A program made the position numbers and the translations under genes. Shown here one piece after another: positions 43,409 to 52,554 of a stretch of 64,000 nucleotides of DNA. The stretch comes from Planctomycetota bacterium (GTDB lineage: Bacteria > Planctomycetota > PLA2 > JAEUHO01). The notes under the pieces were generated by a model. That model had not been told where the DNA came from and ran no database searches. It worked only from the letters and a program-made list of their open reading frames with translations. Within the stretch, counting starts at the first letter, position 1. Each line of letters opens with the position of its first letter. The DNA lies in NCBI GenBank assembly GCA_020851795.1, contig JADZCA010000024.1:1-64000 (forward strand). Reading direction: 5' to 3'.

Positions 43409-45832
43409 ATGATTCGCTCACTGGTGTTTGCAACCACGCTGACCTGCCTCGCCGTCCTCGGCTCGACGGCGTCCGCCGGTGATCCCGTCCTCCATCTCCA
43501 CGATGCCGTGGCGCAGGGCAAGGTGTCCGTCGAGGTGACCGCCATCGGCGGCTCGACAGGGGACACGGTCCAGATCTCCGTCAAGCGCCTCGGCAAGGAC
43601 CCGATCCACCTCGACTTGGCGCCTGGCACGGTCTTCCGAAACGTAGCCGGCACGGTCCAAGACATGGCGGGGTCGCGAATCAAGGGCGAGAGGGTCGGAG
43701 CGTCCGCCTACACGCCCGCCGTGCAGATCAGCCTCGTCGACGACCAACCCCACGTCTACGTCGTCGAGGCTTACTGCATGGACTTCCACAAGGCGAACCC
43801 GGGGGCGGGGGACAAATTCAGAATGGAGGCTCCCACCGCCGAGACAACGGGGTTCATGACGGCGGCGGTGGCGTCGGGACGCTCGATACAGCAGGTTCAG
43901 GCGGCGCTCTGGATCAAGCGGGACGGAGTTGGGGACACGGAGCTGATGGCGAGGTTCCCGGTGAGCGCCGCGGACCTGAAGGCGACGCGACAGTGGCTTG
44001 CTAATCCGAATGCCGGAACAGCACTCCCCAGCCAGTTCGTGGAGGCAGCCCGCGCGCGCGGGGCGAACCAGGTCTCCAAGCGACTTCTGTTCCGACCTCC
44101 CAGTGAGTTGGGCCTCACCGTCGAACAGATCGGCCTCGCTGCCATTATGACGCTCCTAAGAGCATTTCCCGATGTTCCTCCCGATAAGCAACCGGCGCAG
44201 TACGTGCCTCGCACTCGCAAGGACGAGCCGGATCTCTTGGCCAATGCCTACGTCACCGAACAAAGTGATGTCGCTTCAGTGCTAAAGGTGCTGAGTGAAC
44301 TGCCTATGCCATGGACTTTCACCAAGGTCCACGGCTGGTGCCGCGAGTCCAGGGATGCACCCACAAGAATGTGTCTCCTGCGCGCTCTCACTTTTGGTGG
44401 CGATCCACGGGCTGCGCTGGTGTTGGGTGACGCGATGCGCTTCGACGAGTCTATCACCGTACGTGTATCATCAGCTTGGCTGATTACCAGTGCGTTCTTG
44501 CCCGAGAAGGGCGAACTGCCTAATGCTGATAGCGTAAGGGCCGCAATTGACTGGTGGCAGACGAACGGCGCACGGATCCAGGCTGAAGAGGCTGCCAAGG
44601 ACAAGGCGGTCCAGGATGCGACGAGGGTGGACCACGGACCTGCAGTCGCTGCGCATCTCAAAGAACTCGGTGGAGTGGGGGCCACACTCGAGCTCACGCG
44701 TTCTACCGAGCCAGACGCCCCAAAACTTGTGACCGCGCTCTCGAAGCCTGTCGATGAGTCGGCTCTACGATCGCAGTTCGGCGAGCCTCAGAAGATCGAA
44801 CATGATGCTGTGACCTTCTTCCCCTCTTTTCCGGCGGACACGAAGACCGGTGAGATCTGGTCCTATGATTCTGTCCGGCTCTTCCTGCGTGCTGGCAAGG
44901 TGCTTCACGTCGCGGAAGGCGTTCCACTCGTCAACTCGTCTCCCTCGCGGCCATCGGTCTCTGCCCCCGCCAAGCCCGCAACTCCAAAAGCCACTCTTCC
45001 CTATGTAGTTGACACAAGCGGGAAGATACACCATTTGTCTGGTGTCTCTATCTCAACTGTGCATTCGCCCCGCGAGATCAACGGGCCTTGTCTCCCGTAC
45101 CTTCCTATGAGCCCAGCCGCCTTCAAGAAGCTCGCGGAGGTTGCGCGGACGAGAGGCATCGAGAAGGACCTGAGCGCATACCGGATAGAGTCGTATCTTC
45201 CGATCACCGAAGTTTCGCACATGACCCTGGGAGACAAGATCATGGATGGTGGCCTGGCGCGATGTACCAAGGCAACCGTGGTCATGGTCGGCGGCACGAC
45301 CGAGGAGGTGTTTCTCTCCAATGGTTATCCCTTGGTGGTTTCAGGGACGGAAGCGCTCGGCGAATTGGGATCAGGGGAATTCGAGATGCCGATTGGCCTG
45401 ATCAAGGAGATGTGGTTCAACGATGTGAAGAGCGGCAGCGACGCGCGGCAGTCTCCAGAAGCCACTTGGACGCTGCGCGACATCGCGGGTAACGAGTTCG
45501 AACTCGCGAACTTCGGTGGGCGACAGGACGAGTACAATGACAACTGGATCCCTCCCAAGTACACGGGCTACCGCAGCAAGAGCACACTGCGGTTCGAGAG
45601 GGGTGCCACTAGCGTTCAAGTTCCCATGGATCGCATTCAGCGGCTGGTGCTCCAAGGGAAGAACATGTTCACGCCGCGTGCGGTCACAGCGACGATTACT
45701 CTGGGCTCGGGAAGCACAGAGGAAGCCGTCCTCACCGAGGAGGACTTCTTGGGGTTGCTCGGTAACCGATGGTTCCGTATCAGCACGCCATTGGTTGATT
45801 CGGTTCAAGTGCGCAGGTCTTCGGGCAGATAG
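43409..45832 (+). CDS. Secreted protein of unknown function, 807 residues
   Basis: A signal peptide is clear: MIRSLVFATTLTCLAVLGST followed by ASAGDP, with likely cleavage after ASA. The first mature domain (about 24-190) is beta-rich, and the middle (about 200-460) is helical with HEAT-like features. After a proline-rich linker near 510, the C-terminal third contains repeated beta segments with similar patterns (TVVMVGGTTEEVFLSNG, TWTLRDIAGNEFELANFGG, TITLGSGSTEEAVL). I recognise no family. GC content drops between about 44.1 and 45.6 kb compared with its surroundings, suggesting foreign origin. GGAG lies about 12 bases before the ATG. Confidence 0.75.
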   Translation: MIRSLVFATTLTCLAVLGSTASAGDPVLHLHDAVAQGKVSVEVTAIGGSTGDTVQISVKRLGKDPIHLDLAPGTVFRNVAGTVQDMAGSRIKGERVGASAYTPAVQISLVDDQPHVYVVEAYCMDFHKANPGAGDKFRMEAPTAETTGFMTAAVASGRSIQQVQAALWIKRDGVGDTELMARFPVSAADLKATRQWLANPNAGTALPSQFVEAARARGANQVSKRLLFRPPSELGLTVEQIGLAAIMTLLRAFPDVPPDKQPAQYVPRTRKDEPDLLANAYVTEQSDVASVLKVLSELPMPWTFTKVHGWCRESRDAPTRMCLLRALTFGGDPRAALVLGDAMRFDESITVRVSSAWLITSAFLPEKGELPNADSVRAAIDWWQTNGARIQAEEAAKDKAVQDATRVDHGPAVAAHLKELGGVGATLELTRSTEPDAPKLVTALSKPVDESALRSQFGEPQKIEHDAVTFFPSFPADTKTGEIWSYDSVRLFLRAGKVLHVAEGVPLVNSSPSRPSVSAPAKPATPKATLPYVVDTSGKIHHLSGVSISTVHSPREINGPCLPYLPMSPAAFKKLAEVARTRGIEKDLSAYRIESYLPITEVSHMTLGDKIMDGGLARCTKATVVMVGGTTEEVFLSNGYPLVVSGTEALGELGSGEFEMPIGLIKEMWFNDVKSGSDARQSPEATWTLRDIAGNEFELANFGGRQDEYNDNWIPPKYTGYRSKSTLRFERGATSVQVPMDRIQRLVLQGKNMFTPRAVTATITLGSGSTEEAVLTEEDFLGLLGNRWFRISTPLVDSVQVRRSSGR

Positions 45833-45892
45833 GAGTTCGCACAGGGGGCGTTGCCAAGGAAGGCACTGCGTCCTGTTGAAGGGCGAGGGTTG

Positions 45893-46204
45893 CTACCGCA
45901 CCTCCCCCTCGAACAGCACGGATCCGTCTTGGCCGTGCAACGTCACCCGCACGACCTCGTCCTCGGGGACCCCGCGGTCGAGGCGGATCTGCGACGCGAC
46001 GCGCCGGATGAGCAGCCGATTCCGCGCCTCCTCGTGGGCCTCCTCGTCCGTCGTGAATACGACCGGTCGGTCGTCCATCGAGAGGCCTCCGGCGAATTGG
46101 AGCCGGAGGCCGTCGAGCGTCGTCTCGAAGCAGATGTCGGGGAGCGTCGAGTGCGGCGTCGGGTCGATCACGACCCAGATCGGGGTCTTCTGGTCGATCT
46201 TCAC
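45893..46204 (-). CDS. Conserved element protein, 103 residues
   Basis: Function unknown. The last 43 residues (IRRVASQIRLDRGVPEDEVV then RVTLHGQDGSVLFEGEVR) match the short protein at 5214-5345. The first 60, including PIWVVIDPTPHSTLPDICFE and MDDRPVVFTTDEEAHEEARN, are missing there. The GTG at 46204 overlaps the stop of the upstream gene (GTGA). The layout suggests a small beta domain plus helix. Together with its partner at 46201 it forms a divergent two-gene unit at the left edge of the element, conserved in both elements. Confidence 0.65.
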   Translation of the reverse strand: MKIDQKTPIWVVIDPTPHSTLPDICFETTLDGLRLQFAGGLSMDDRPVVFTTDEEAHEEARNRLLIRRVASQIRLDRGVPEDEVVRVTLHGQDGSVLFEGEVR

Positions 46205-46473
46205 CACACGTCCCCCCGCTCGAGGGGCCACCCGTCCGGGCCAGCAACCGCCGACAGCGCCGTGCACCGAGCCTCGCAGCAGAGGACGCCGAGGTCGTCG
46301 GGCCAGGCGCGGACGTCGGCGACCGTCACGCGCTCGACGCGTTGGCCGCTGAGGTCGCGGCCCGTGTAGAGAGCGGACTGGCCGGCGCAGCGGAGGCAGA
46401 TGCGACGGCCGCCGTCGGCCCAGTAGACCGCCCCATCGACGAGCACCGGGCGCGGCGTCGTGTTCGACTTCAT
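46201..46473 (-). CDS. Conserved element protein with cysteine pairs, 90 residues
   Basis: Closely related to the 91-residue protein at 5342-5617: MKSNTTPRPVLVDGAVYWAD, GGRRICLRCAGQSALYTGRD and a C-terminal GPDGWPLERGDVW are shared. Cysteines at CLRC and CCEARC suggest metal binding. It starts at ATG 46473 and overlaps the next gene by 4 bp. The region upstream (46474-47071) contains five copies of the GGTTTCGTCGCC repeat, which could control this gene as well as the divergent operon. Family unknown. Confidence 0.7.
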   Translation of the reverse strand: MKSNTTPRPVLVDGAVYWADGGRRICLRCAGQSALYTGRDLSGQRVERVTVADVRAWPDDLGVLCCEARCTALSAVAGPDGWPLERGDVW

Positions 46474-47071
46474 CGTGACCACCCGTCGTCCGTCGGCGGA
46501 CCAGCCCGCCGGGGGACGGGGGCGATAAGGGTCGAAGTCGAGCCACCCCTCAAGGGCTTTCGCCGAGGGGTGGGGTCGCCCGGCGGAGCTACCCCCCGGA
46601 CCCCACGCCGTGAGCCACCCGCGCGGCCAGGCCCAGCGCGGTGGGTTTCGTCGCCGAGGTTTCGTCGCCGCCCGAGGAGTCTCGCGATGAGAGGGTCTCC
46701 CCCTGCCGGGGCAGAGCCCGCAGGGGGAGCAGGTTCGCCATCCCACGGGCCTGCTGTAGGGGTTCCGTCGGTGAAAGGGTCAAAGCGGCGCCAGCTCCCA
46801 CACTCCCTCTTTCTCCCCCCACGCCCCCGCTTCGGCGCCCCCCCGGTGGCGACGAAGCCGATCGCCCTCCAGGCCCGGTCCCTCCGGCCTTGGAGGTTTC
46901 GTCGCCGGGGTTTTGTCGCCACTATCAGAACCCTAACCTCGCTGTCCCCCCCGATGGGGATCATCTGCGTGGCGGGCCCCGCCGCGGGATTGATCCCCCG
47001 CGGTCGGCCCCTCGCTCGTCCCGCCGGGGGCCCGCCATTCCCTCGCAGGGGACGGGCGGGACAGGCGAGCC
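46474..47071. promoter_or_regulatory. Divergent control region of element 2 with five short repeats
   Basis: About 600 bp without a convincing gene. It holds GGTTTCGTCGCC at 46644, 46658 and 46895, a one-mismatch copy at 46909, and an inverted one-mismatch copy at 46848. Two tandem pairs have 14-base spacing. It separates the minus-strand small genes from the plus-strand operon and probably contains promoters for both. No clear -35/-10 boxes were seen. Confidence 0.55.
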
Positions 47072-48385
47072 GTGATCCGACGTGTGCGGGATGCCGACTC
47101 CGAGGGCGCCGCCCGCGCTGCAACCGTAGGCGTCGAGGCCCTCGACCACCTGGGCCGGCTCTCGGGACTCGTGGAGTACCTCCTCGAGCGGCGCGGCGGG
47201 TACCCGGCCCCCCTGGACGCGTGGCTCTCGTGCGGGGGCAAGTGGTCCAGCCCGAAGCCGAGGGCGATGTGGGACCGCGTCGTCGGCGCGATCGTGCTGA
47301 CCGGGGAGATGCTCGGCCGGGCGCTGCCCGCCACGGAGGAAGGCCGCGACCACCAGGTCGGTGCCGAACTCATCATCCGCTGGCTCCAGGACGGCGTGGA
47401 GGAGACGCTCAAGGACCTGTGGGACTACTGGCCCCACGTCCGAGACGATCTTCTCCGCTACGTCCGGCTTCAGGTGCGCCGCGACGACCCGAAAGACGTC
47501 CGCCCGATCGATGGGGCGGCACGGGCCTGCGGCCTCGCGGTGCAGACGCCGCCCGCGTCGGCCCGCCTGGCGCCGGTCTTCCGGGGCGTCCTCGTGGAGC
47601 TGATCCTCTGCGCGGGCACGGAGGTGACGAGGGCCGAACTTCGACAGCTCCTCGCGCGGGTCGCCGGGATCCGCGGGCCCCGGCGCGCGCGGTACGCCAT
47701 GGCCCGGGCGCTCGCGACCTACGCCGGCCGCGATCAGGACCGCCGGATCGAGGACGACGCCTTCCTCGGCGACCCCGGGCGGAGCCCCCCGCCCCCCGCG
47801 GCACTCGTGGACAGGGCCCTGCTCCTCCTGGGCGCCGCGGACGTCTCGGAGGCTGGGGGGACCCCGGGCCTCCTCTGGCGTGGCCGTTCCGCCTACGGGG
47901 TGCTGCGCAGGACGGCGACGAAACCCGTCTGGGTGGACGACCTCCGCGACGCCGCCGATGCCGTCCTGGCCGGCTCCATCGAGATCGAGGACCTGGTCGC
48001 CCTCGTCGAGGCGCCGATCGAGCCGCCCCCGCGCGTCGAGACGACGGACACGACGGGCCCTTCGATCCGAGCCGCGGCGCAGCGGAACGCGGAGACCGAC
48101 GAGCGTGCGAAGGCAGTGGACTCCCCCGCCCCGCGGGCGAGTGATCGAGTAGAGGGTTCCGTCGCCACGGGTGGGGTTTCGTCGCCGCCACCCCCCTCCG
48201 GCCAGGCCTCCGCCGAGCCTGCCGAGCCCCTCGTGGAGACGAGCCGATCGAGTGGCGACGAAACCGACGCCCGCAAACCCGCCTCCGGTGCGGGTCTCGG
48301 GGAGGTTTCGTCGCCGGCCCTACCCGCGAAGAACCTCGCGGCAGGGGGACCCGCGTGTCCGGACTCCGTGGGTGGCGACGGAACC
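46644..48385. repeat. Eleven copies of the 12-mer GGTTTCGTCGCC, iteron-like
   Basis: Exact copies start at 46644, 46658, 46895, 48175 and 48304 (forward) and at 47914 and 48254 (reverse complement, GGCGACGAAACC). One-mismatch copies start at 46909 and 48155 (forward) and 46848 and 48374 (reverse). Five lie upstream of the 604-residue gene and six inside it, mostly in DNA for its disordered linker, where they produce recurring VSSP and GDET peptides. I noticed no others in the window. The density suggests binding sites for a replication, partition or regulatory protein. Confidence 0.8.
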
Positions 48386-48886
48386 GAAACCTCGCAGGCC
48401 GCCCCCCGCTCGGAGCCCGCGGGCGTCTCGTCACTCGCGGCTCCGGCCGCCAGCGCGGTACCGCCGACGACGCGTGGCGCGGTTCGGCTCTTCGCGTTCA
48501 AGGAGTCGCTCGAGACCCCCTTCGGCGCTCCGCGGGAGAGCGGGCGCGTGACGGCGAACCTGGTGCGCGAGGGCCAGCCCCCCGAGCTGGTCCAGGTCAG
48601 CCGGGCGCAGTACGAGTCGATGGTCGACCTCGCGCGGAAGCGGGTGCTCGCCTTCCAGCCCAACGAGACGGGTCAGCGGGCACGCAACCGCCTTCGAGAG
48701 CGCCTCGGCTCATGGGGCGTGCGGACGTCAGTCCCCGCCCGTGCCGCCGGCGCGGGCCAGGCGCACGTCCTCCGACTCGAGGGGCACTTCACGGTCCACC
48801 TCGCCGACGGCTCTCCCGACCGGACTGCCGCCGCGCGTCGTCTTGTCCGGGAGGCGCGACGCCAGCGCTTCCTCGGACAGGACTGA
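47072..48886 (+). CDS. Element 2 protein of 604 residues with repeat-bearing linker, unknown function
   Basis: No family recognised. The N-terminal 320 residues look folded and helical (EALDHLGRLSGLVEYLLERR, ALVDRALLLLGAADVSEAGG). Residues about 330-465 are disordered and rich in S, P, A, E and D, and are encoded by DNA carrying five copies of the GGTTTCGTCGCC motif. The C-terminal 140 residues form a second folded domain (GRVTANLVREGQPPELVQVS, QRARNRLRERLGSWGVRTS). It starts at a GTG at 47072. By position it replaces the 307-residue protein of element 1. A DNA-binding role at its own repeats is an attractive but untested idea. Confidence 0.65.
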   Translation: MIRRVRDADSEGAARAATVGVEALDHLGRLSGLVEYLLERRGGYPAPLDAWLSCGGKWSSPKPRAMWDRVVGAIVLTGEMLGRALPATEEGRDHQVGAELIIRWLQDGVEETLKDLWDYWPHVRDDLLRYVRLQVRRDDPKDVRPIDGAARACGLAVQTPPASARLAPVFRGVLVELILCAGTEVTRAELRQLLARVAGIRGPRRARYAMARALATYAGRDQDRRIEDDAFLGDPGRSPPPPAALVDRALLLLGAADVSEAGGTPGLLWRGRSAYGVLRRTATKPVWVDDLRDAADAVLAGSIEIEDLVALVEAPIEPPPRVETTDTTGPSIRAAAQRNAETDERAKAVDSPAPRASDRVEGSVATGGVSSPPPPSGQASAEPAEPLVETSRSSGDETDARKPASGAGLGEVSSPALPAKNLAAGGPACPDSVGGDGTETSQAAPRSEPAGVSSLAAPAASAVPPTTRGAVRLFAFKESLETPFGAPRESGRVTANLVREGQPPELVQVSRAQYESMVDLARKRVLAFQPNETGQRARNRLRERLGSWGVRTSVPARAAGAGQAHVLRLEGHFTVHLADGSPDRTAAARRLVREARRQRFLGQD

Positions 48887-48904
48887 CGGTACGCCCGGAC
48901 AGAA

Positions 48905-49020
48905 CTCCGCGTAGGCGGAGCACGCGGCGGTAGGGACAGGACGGGAGGGGAAACGCGGTGCTCGTCGCCGGCGGCCTTTCTCGCTTCGACCGGTCCGGAC
49001 AGCTCGATCGGTCCGGAACA
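48905..49020. promoter_or_regulatory. Hairpin and direct repeats upstream of the element 2 HTH gene
   Basis: CTCCGC-GTAG-GCGGAG (48905-48920) is a perfect 6-bp hairpin; a similar CTCC-cGTAG-GTGGAG core occurs in the element 1 array near 7774-7789. Two direct repeats, CGACCGGTCCGGACA (48987-49001) and CGATCGGTCCGGAACA (49005-49020), are spaced 18 bases apart and lie 60 bases before the HTH start. These are reasonable operator candidates for the HTH protein. Confidence 0.4.
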
Positions 49021-49078
49021 CCGTTCTGGGCTTCTTCAGGGGTGCGGCGCACCGAAATGCCGCCACGGAGGCCAGACG

Positions 49079-49288
49079 ATGCAACGACAGCAACCCGGGG
49101 GCGCGGCCGTCCCGCTGCTGATGATCACCGAGGTCGCAGCGGTCCTGCGCGTGTCGAAGCGAACCGCCTACGCCCTGGTCCGGTCGGGGCAACTCCCCTC
49201 CGTTCGCATCGGGCGGAGGGGCGTCCGGGTCCTTCAGACCGACCTCGAGCACTACGTCGCGGCGGCGCGCGACCGCGAGGGGCGGTAG
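49079..49288 (+). CDS. Helix-turn-helix excisionase/MerR-type protein of element 2
   Basis: A 69-residue protein of the same length and fold as the one at 7297-7506. The helix-turn-helix is LLMITEVAAVLRVSKRTAYA, and the wing region is SGQLPSVRIGRRGVRVLQTD. Such proteins act as recombination directionality factors or repressors. It is followed after three bases by the replication gene, as in element 1. Sequence identity to the element 1 protein is only moderate, so the two may recognise different operators. An ATG-proximal GGAGG lies about 10 bases upstream. Confidence 0.85.
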   Translation: MQRQQPGGAAVPLLMITEVAAVLRVSKRTAYALVRSGQLPSVRIGRRGVRVLQTDLEHYVAAARDREGR

Positions 49289-49291
49289 GTC

Positions 49292-51934
49292 GTGGTCGTC
49301 ACCGTCTCGCCCGACGACGCCGCCGCCTGCGCCTTCCTCGAGACGCTGCTCGGCCCCAAGCCGGACCCGAACGCCGTCCTGCGCGTCTGCTCGAACCGCC
49401 CGCCGCGAGACGGGGAGGGGAAGGGCAGTTGGACCGAAGAGCCCGTCCCCGACGTGGAGGCCGCGGCCGAGTACCTCGCTCGTCATCGCGCCGATGCGGA
49501 GACCTACTGCGCCCTCGGGTGGTTCGTCGGGGGGAAGCTCGCCGAGAACGTCGTCGAGAAGACGTCGTTCGGCGCCGACGTGGACCTCAAGGACCTGCCC
49601 GGCGCGACGGAGCAGGAGCGTCGGAAGCGGGCCCGCGACCTCGTCGGGGCGATCCCGTGCCCGAAGGTCGTCGTGGACTCGGGCCACGGGTTCCAAGTCC
49701 ACGTCCTCGTCGCCAAGAGGGATCGCGTCGGGACCCACGTCGACCCCGACGACGGTCGCCGCGGCCTCGCGGTCTACGGCCGCGCGCTGCGGCTCTTCCT
49801 CGAGGACAAGGGCTTCGAGCTCTTCGGGACCCCCGTCTCGCTCGACCACTGCCATGGGGCGGAGAGGGTGTGGCGCGTGCCCGGGGGCTTCAACTGCAAG
49901 CGTGGCGAGGGCGAGAAGGTACTGACGGCCGACCGCTCGCAGTGGCGGCCGGTCGAGCTCGTCGCCCCGGGGCGGCCGGAGGGACTGGCGCACCTGGTGG
50001 CGGCGGACCTCACCTTCCTGATCCCCTTCATCGCTGCCGCCGAAGCCGAACAGGACGAAGCCGACGCGGCCAGGAACGGCGCCGCACACGGGCGGCACAC
50101 CACGGCGACGGGCCGAGAAGAGGAGCCCCCGGCCTTCGACGTCCAGCTCCTCCCCGAGTCGCTCCGGCATCGCTGGCCGCTCGCGGGCATGAACCCCTCC
50201 GAGGCCGACTACGTCGTCGCGCTCGAGCTCGCGAAGGCCGGGCACCCCGAGGCCGTCGCGGAGGCGGCGATCCGGGCCCGCCGCGAGGCAGCCGGAGACC
50301 CCGGGCACAAGGCCGACCGCGCGGACTATGTCGGGCGGACCGTCGACAAGGCCTACCGGAAGGCCGCTGCGGAAAAGGTCGCAGCGACGACGCCCCCGCC
50401 CGGTCGCCCGGGATCCTCCCGGCCTCGGGCCGCCGCGCCGCCTCCGCCGCCGCGAAAGCCCTTTCCGATCGCCACGCTCCCGCCGGTGGTCCGTCGGTAC
50501 GTCGAAGAGTGCGCGGCCTACCTGGGCTGCTGCCCCTCGCTCGTGGCCCTGCCCGTGCTCGTGGTCCTGGCCTCCGCGATCGGGACGACCCGCCGGGTAA
50601 TCCTCCGCGGGGGCGCCCAGCCGTGGGCCGAGCCGTCGGTGTTCTGGGGCGCCATCGTCGCCGAGAGCGGGCAACTGAAGTCGCCCGCCCTCGACCTGGC
50701 CGTCAGTCTGCTCCGCTACCACGAGCGCAAGGCCGCGCGCGAGAACGACGAGCTCGGTCGCCAACACGCCAAGAGCCTCGCGCAGTACGAGCGCGATGCC
50801 GCAAGGTTCCGGAGGGGGAAGGGGGACGAGCCCCCCGAGAAGCCCAAGCGCCCCCCGTACCGGCGATTCCTCGTCTCTGACGTGACGGTCGAGGCTCTGG
50901 CCGATCGGCTCGCCGACAACCCTCGCGGCCTGCTGGTCACCCGCGATGAACTCAACGGCTGGCTCCAGAGCTTCGACGCCTACCGCGCCGGCAGCCGAGG
51001 CGGCGATAGGGAGAAGTGGCTCGAGCTCCACGGCGCCCGGACGCTGACGGTGGACCGGAAGAGCGGGGACCATCCGACAATCCAGATCCCCCTCGCTGCA
51101 TCCTCGGTCATCGGCGGCATCCAGCCGGCGACCCTCGCCCGCGCCCTGACGACCGAGTTCTTCGAGAGCGGGTTCGCGGCGCGACTCCTCCTCACGATGC
51201 CGCCGGCGGTTCAGCGCCGCTGGACCGAGGCGGAGGTCTCCCACGAGGCGCTCGACGGCCTCGCACGGGTGCTTGCTTACCTCCTGGATCTCCGTCACGC
51301 GCGCGACGCAACCGGCGATCCCTTGCCCATCGATCTCCCGCTCACGAAGGAGGGGAAGGCCGCGTGGATCCAGTTCTTCAACGAGCACGCGGCGGAGGGC
51401 GAGGGGCTCGACGGGCGCCTCGCGGCTGCGTGGTCGAAGGCGGAGGGCTACGCAGCGCGCTTCGCGCTCGTGATTCACCTCGTACGCGAGGCACACGGGG
51501 AGGCGGCCCCGAGTTCGGGCGTGGACGCAGGGGACGTCGCCGCAGGTGCGGAGCTCTCGCGCTGGTTCCTCGCCGAGACCGAGCGGGTGTACGCCGTGCT
51601 CGGCGAGTCGCCTGACGTGCGGGCGAAACGGATCCTGACCGACTGGATCCGCGCGCACGGCGGGAGGGTCACGGCCCGCGACCTCGCCCGCGGACCCCGC
51701 GCCTTCCGCGGGAACGAGGCGGCGGCCGAGCAGGCGCTCGACGGCCTTGTGAACGCTGGTTGGGGGACGTGGGAGGAGGCCGCGCCGTCCGAGAAGGGAG
51801 GGCGGCCCACGCGGCGGTTCGTCCTTCGCGCGGAGCCGGCGGCGACGAGCACCTCGGCCCCGCCGCCGCCCGAGACGCCCCCCGTTCCGCCGCCTCCGGA
51901 TGCCGCGCCGGGGCGCGAGAGGGGGTCGTGGTGA
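49292..51934 (+). CDS. Replication protein: primase-polymerase-like domain plus DUF3987 helicase-type domain
   Basis: An 880-residue protein predicted to prime and unwind element DNA. The N-terminal 240 residues look like an AEP/prim-pol domain: FGADVDLKDLPG supplies the acidic pair, and VVDSGHGFQVHVLVAK resembles the catalytic glycine/histidine strand; WRVPGGFNCKRGE follows. The region 400-800 matches DUF3987, with a Walker-A-like ESGQLKSPAL near 460 and TRDELNGWL near 550. The C-terminus is proline-rich. GTG start, coupled to the HTH gene. It occupies the slot of the unrelated DUF3854/DUF927 protein of element 1, showing modular exchange of replication systems. Confidence 0.8.
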   Translation: MVVTVSPDDAAACAFLETLLGPKPDPNAVLRVCSNRPPRDGEGKGSWTEEPVPDVEAAAEYLARHRADAETYCALGWFVGGKLAENVVEKTSFGADVDLKDLPGATEQERRKRARDLVGAIPCPKVVVDSGHGFQVHVLVAKRDRVGTHVDPDDGRRGLAVYGRALRLFLEDKGFELFGTPVSLDHCHGAERVWRVPGGFNCKRGEGEKVLTADRSQWRPVELVAPGRPEGLAHLVAADLTFLIPFIAAAEAEQDEADAARNGAAHGRHTTATGREEEPPAFDVQLLPESLRHRWPLAGMNPSEADYVVALELAKAGHPEAVAEAAIRARREAAGDPGHKADRADYVGRTVDKAYRKAAAEKVAATTPPPGRPGSSRPRAAAPPPPPRKPFPIATLPPVVRRYVEECAAYLGCCPSLVALPVLVVLASAIGTTRRVILRGGAQPWAEPSVFWGAIVAESGQLKSPALDLAVSLLRYHERKAARENDELGRQHAKSLAQYERDAARFRRGKGDEPPEKPKRPPYRRFLVSDVTVEALADRLADNPRGLLVTRDELNGWLQSFDAYRAGSRGGDREKWLELHGARTLTVDRKSGDHPTIQIPLAASSVIGGIQPATLARALTTEFFESGFAARLLLTMPPAVQRRWTEAEVSHEALDGLARVLAYLLDLRHARDATGDPLPIDLPLTKEGKAAWIQFFNEHAAEGEGLDGRLAAAWSKAEGYAARFALVIHLVREAHGEAAPSSGVDAGDVAAGAELSRWFLAETERVYAVLGESPDVRAKRILTDWIRAHGGRVTARDLARGPRAFRGNEAAAEQALDGLVNAGWGTWEEAAPSEKGGRPTRRFVLRAEPAATSTSAPPPPETPPVPPPPDAAPGRERGSW

Positions 51935-52554
51935 CCTCTGCGTTGCGATCCCTGTGGGCGCTCCGAGCCCGGGGTGTGCGTCTCTGGGTTGACGACGGCC
52001 GGCTCCAGTACGACGCGCCCGAGGGCGCGATCACCGAAGCGGACCACGCGCAGGTGCCGAAGGTGAAGGTGGAGATCCTCCGCCTCCTCACCGAGCCGTG
52101 CGCCTGCGGCTCGTGCTCGGAGAGCGACGAGCCTCACAGTCCTCGCTGCCGCTGCCGAGCGTGCACCGACGAGGCGGCGCATGTGGACGCCGCGTACGAG
52201 GCCGCGGAGCGCGAGGCGATCCAGGCGGAGGGCTGCACGCCGGCGGAGCGCGAGGCGCTCACGACAACGAAGGACACCGCCGATGCGGCCACAACTGCGG
52301 CCCCGACACCCGCAGACGCCGGCCCGCCGTCGGAGAAGCCTGGCCCGTGGAGCTGTGTGGACCCCGAGAACCGCCCCGAGGACCTCGCGATCCTGCGTGC
52401 CATCGATCGGCTCGATCGCGAGGAGTCGACGGAGGTGGCGGAGTCGTCCTGCTACGGCTGTGGGGAGCGCGACTGGTGGCGCGCGCGCATCGGCGGCCAC
52501 CTCGCCTGCCGCCGCTGCCATCCCCCCGTCCCCGGTGCGGAGGCGCTGTCGTGA
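51931..52554 (+). CDS. TubC_N-domain protein with cysteine-rich insert and zinc ribbon
   Basis: A 207-residue relative of the 141-residue protein at 10455-10880. The TubC_N-like start (LWALRARGVRLWVDDGRLQY) and the end (CYGCGERDWWRARIGGHLAC, CRRCHPPVPG) are conserved. Between them lies an extra section with many cysteines (CACGSC, CRCRAC) that may bind a second zinc, followed by an acidic alanine-rich linker. The GTG overlaps the stop of the replication gene (GTGA). Conservation of both ends beside two different replication proteins suggests it works with the element core rather than one replicase. Confidence 0.7.
   Translation: MTSALRSLWALRARGVRLWVDDGRLQYDAPEGAITEADHAQVPKVKVEILRLLTEPCACGSCSESDEPHSPRCRCRACTDEAAHVDAAYEAAEREAIQAEGCTPAEREALTTTKDTADAATTAAPTPADAGPPSEKPGPWSCVDPENRPEDLAILRAIDRLDREESTEVAESSCYGCGERDWWRARIGGHLACRRCHPPVPGAEALS

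Noticed and set aside
46640..48390. A CRISPR array made of the repeated 12-mers
   Set aside because: The repeats are only 12 bp, occur in both orientations, have irregular spacing, lie partly in coding sequence and have no cas genes nearby.
48728..51658. A 976-residue open frame on the minus strand
   Set aside because: It is antisense to the C-terminus of the 604-residue gene, the HTH gene and the prim-pol/DUF3987 gene; the long open frame reflects GC-rich codon use and has no recognisable domain.
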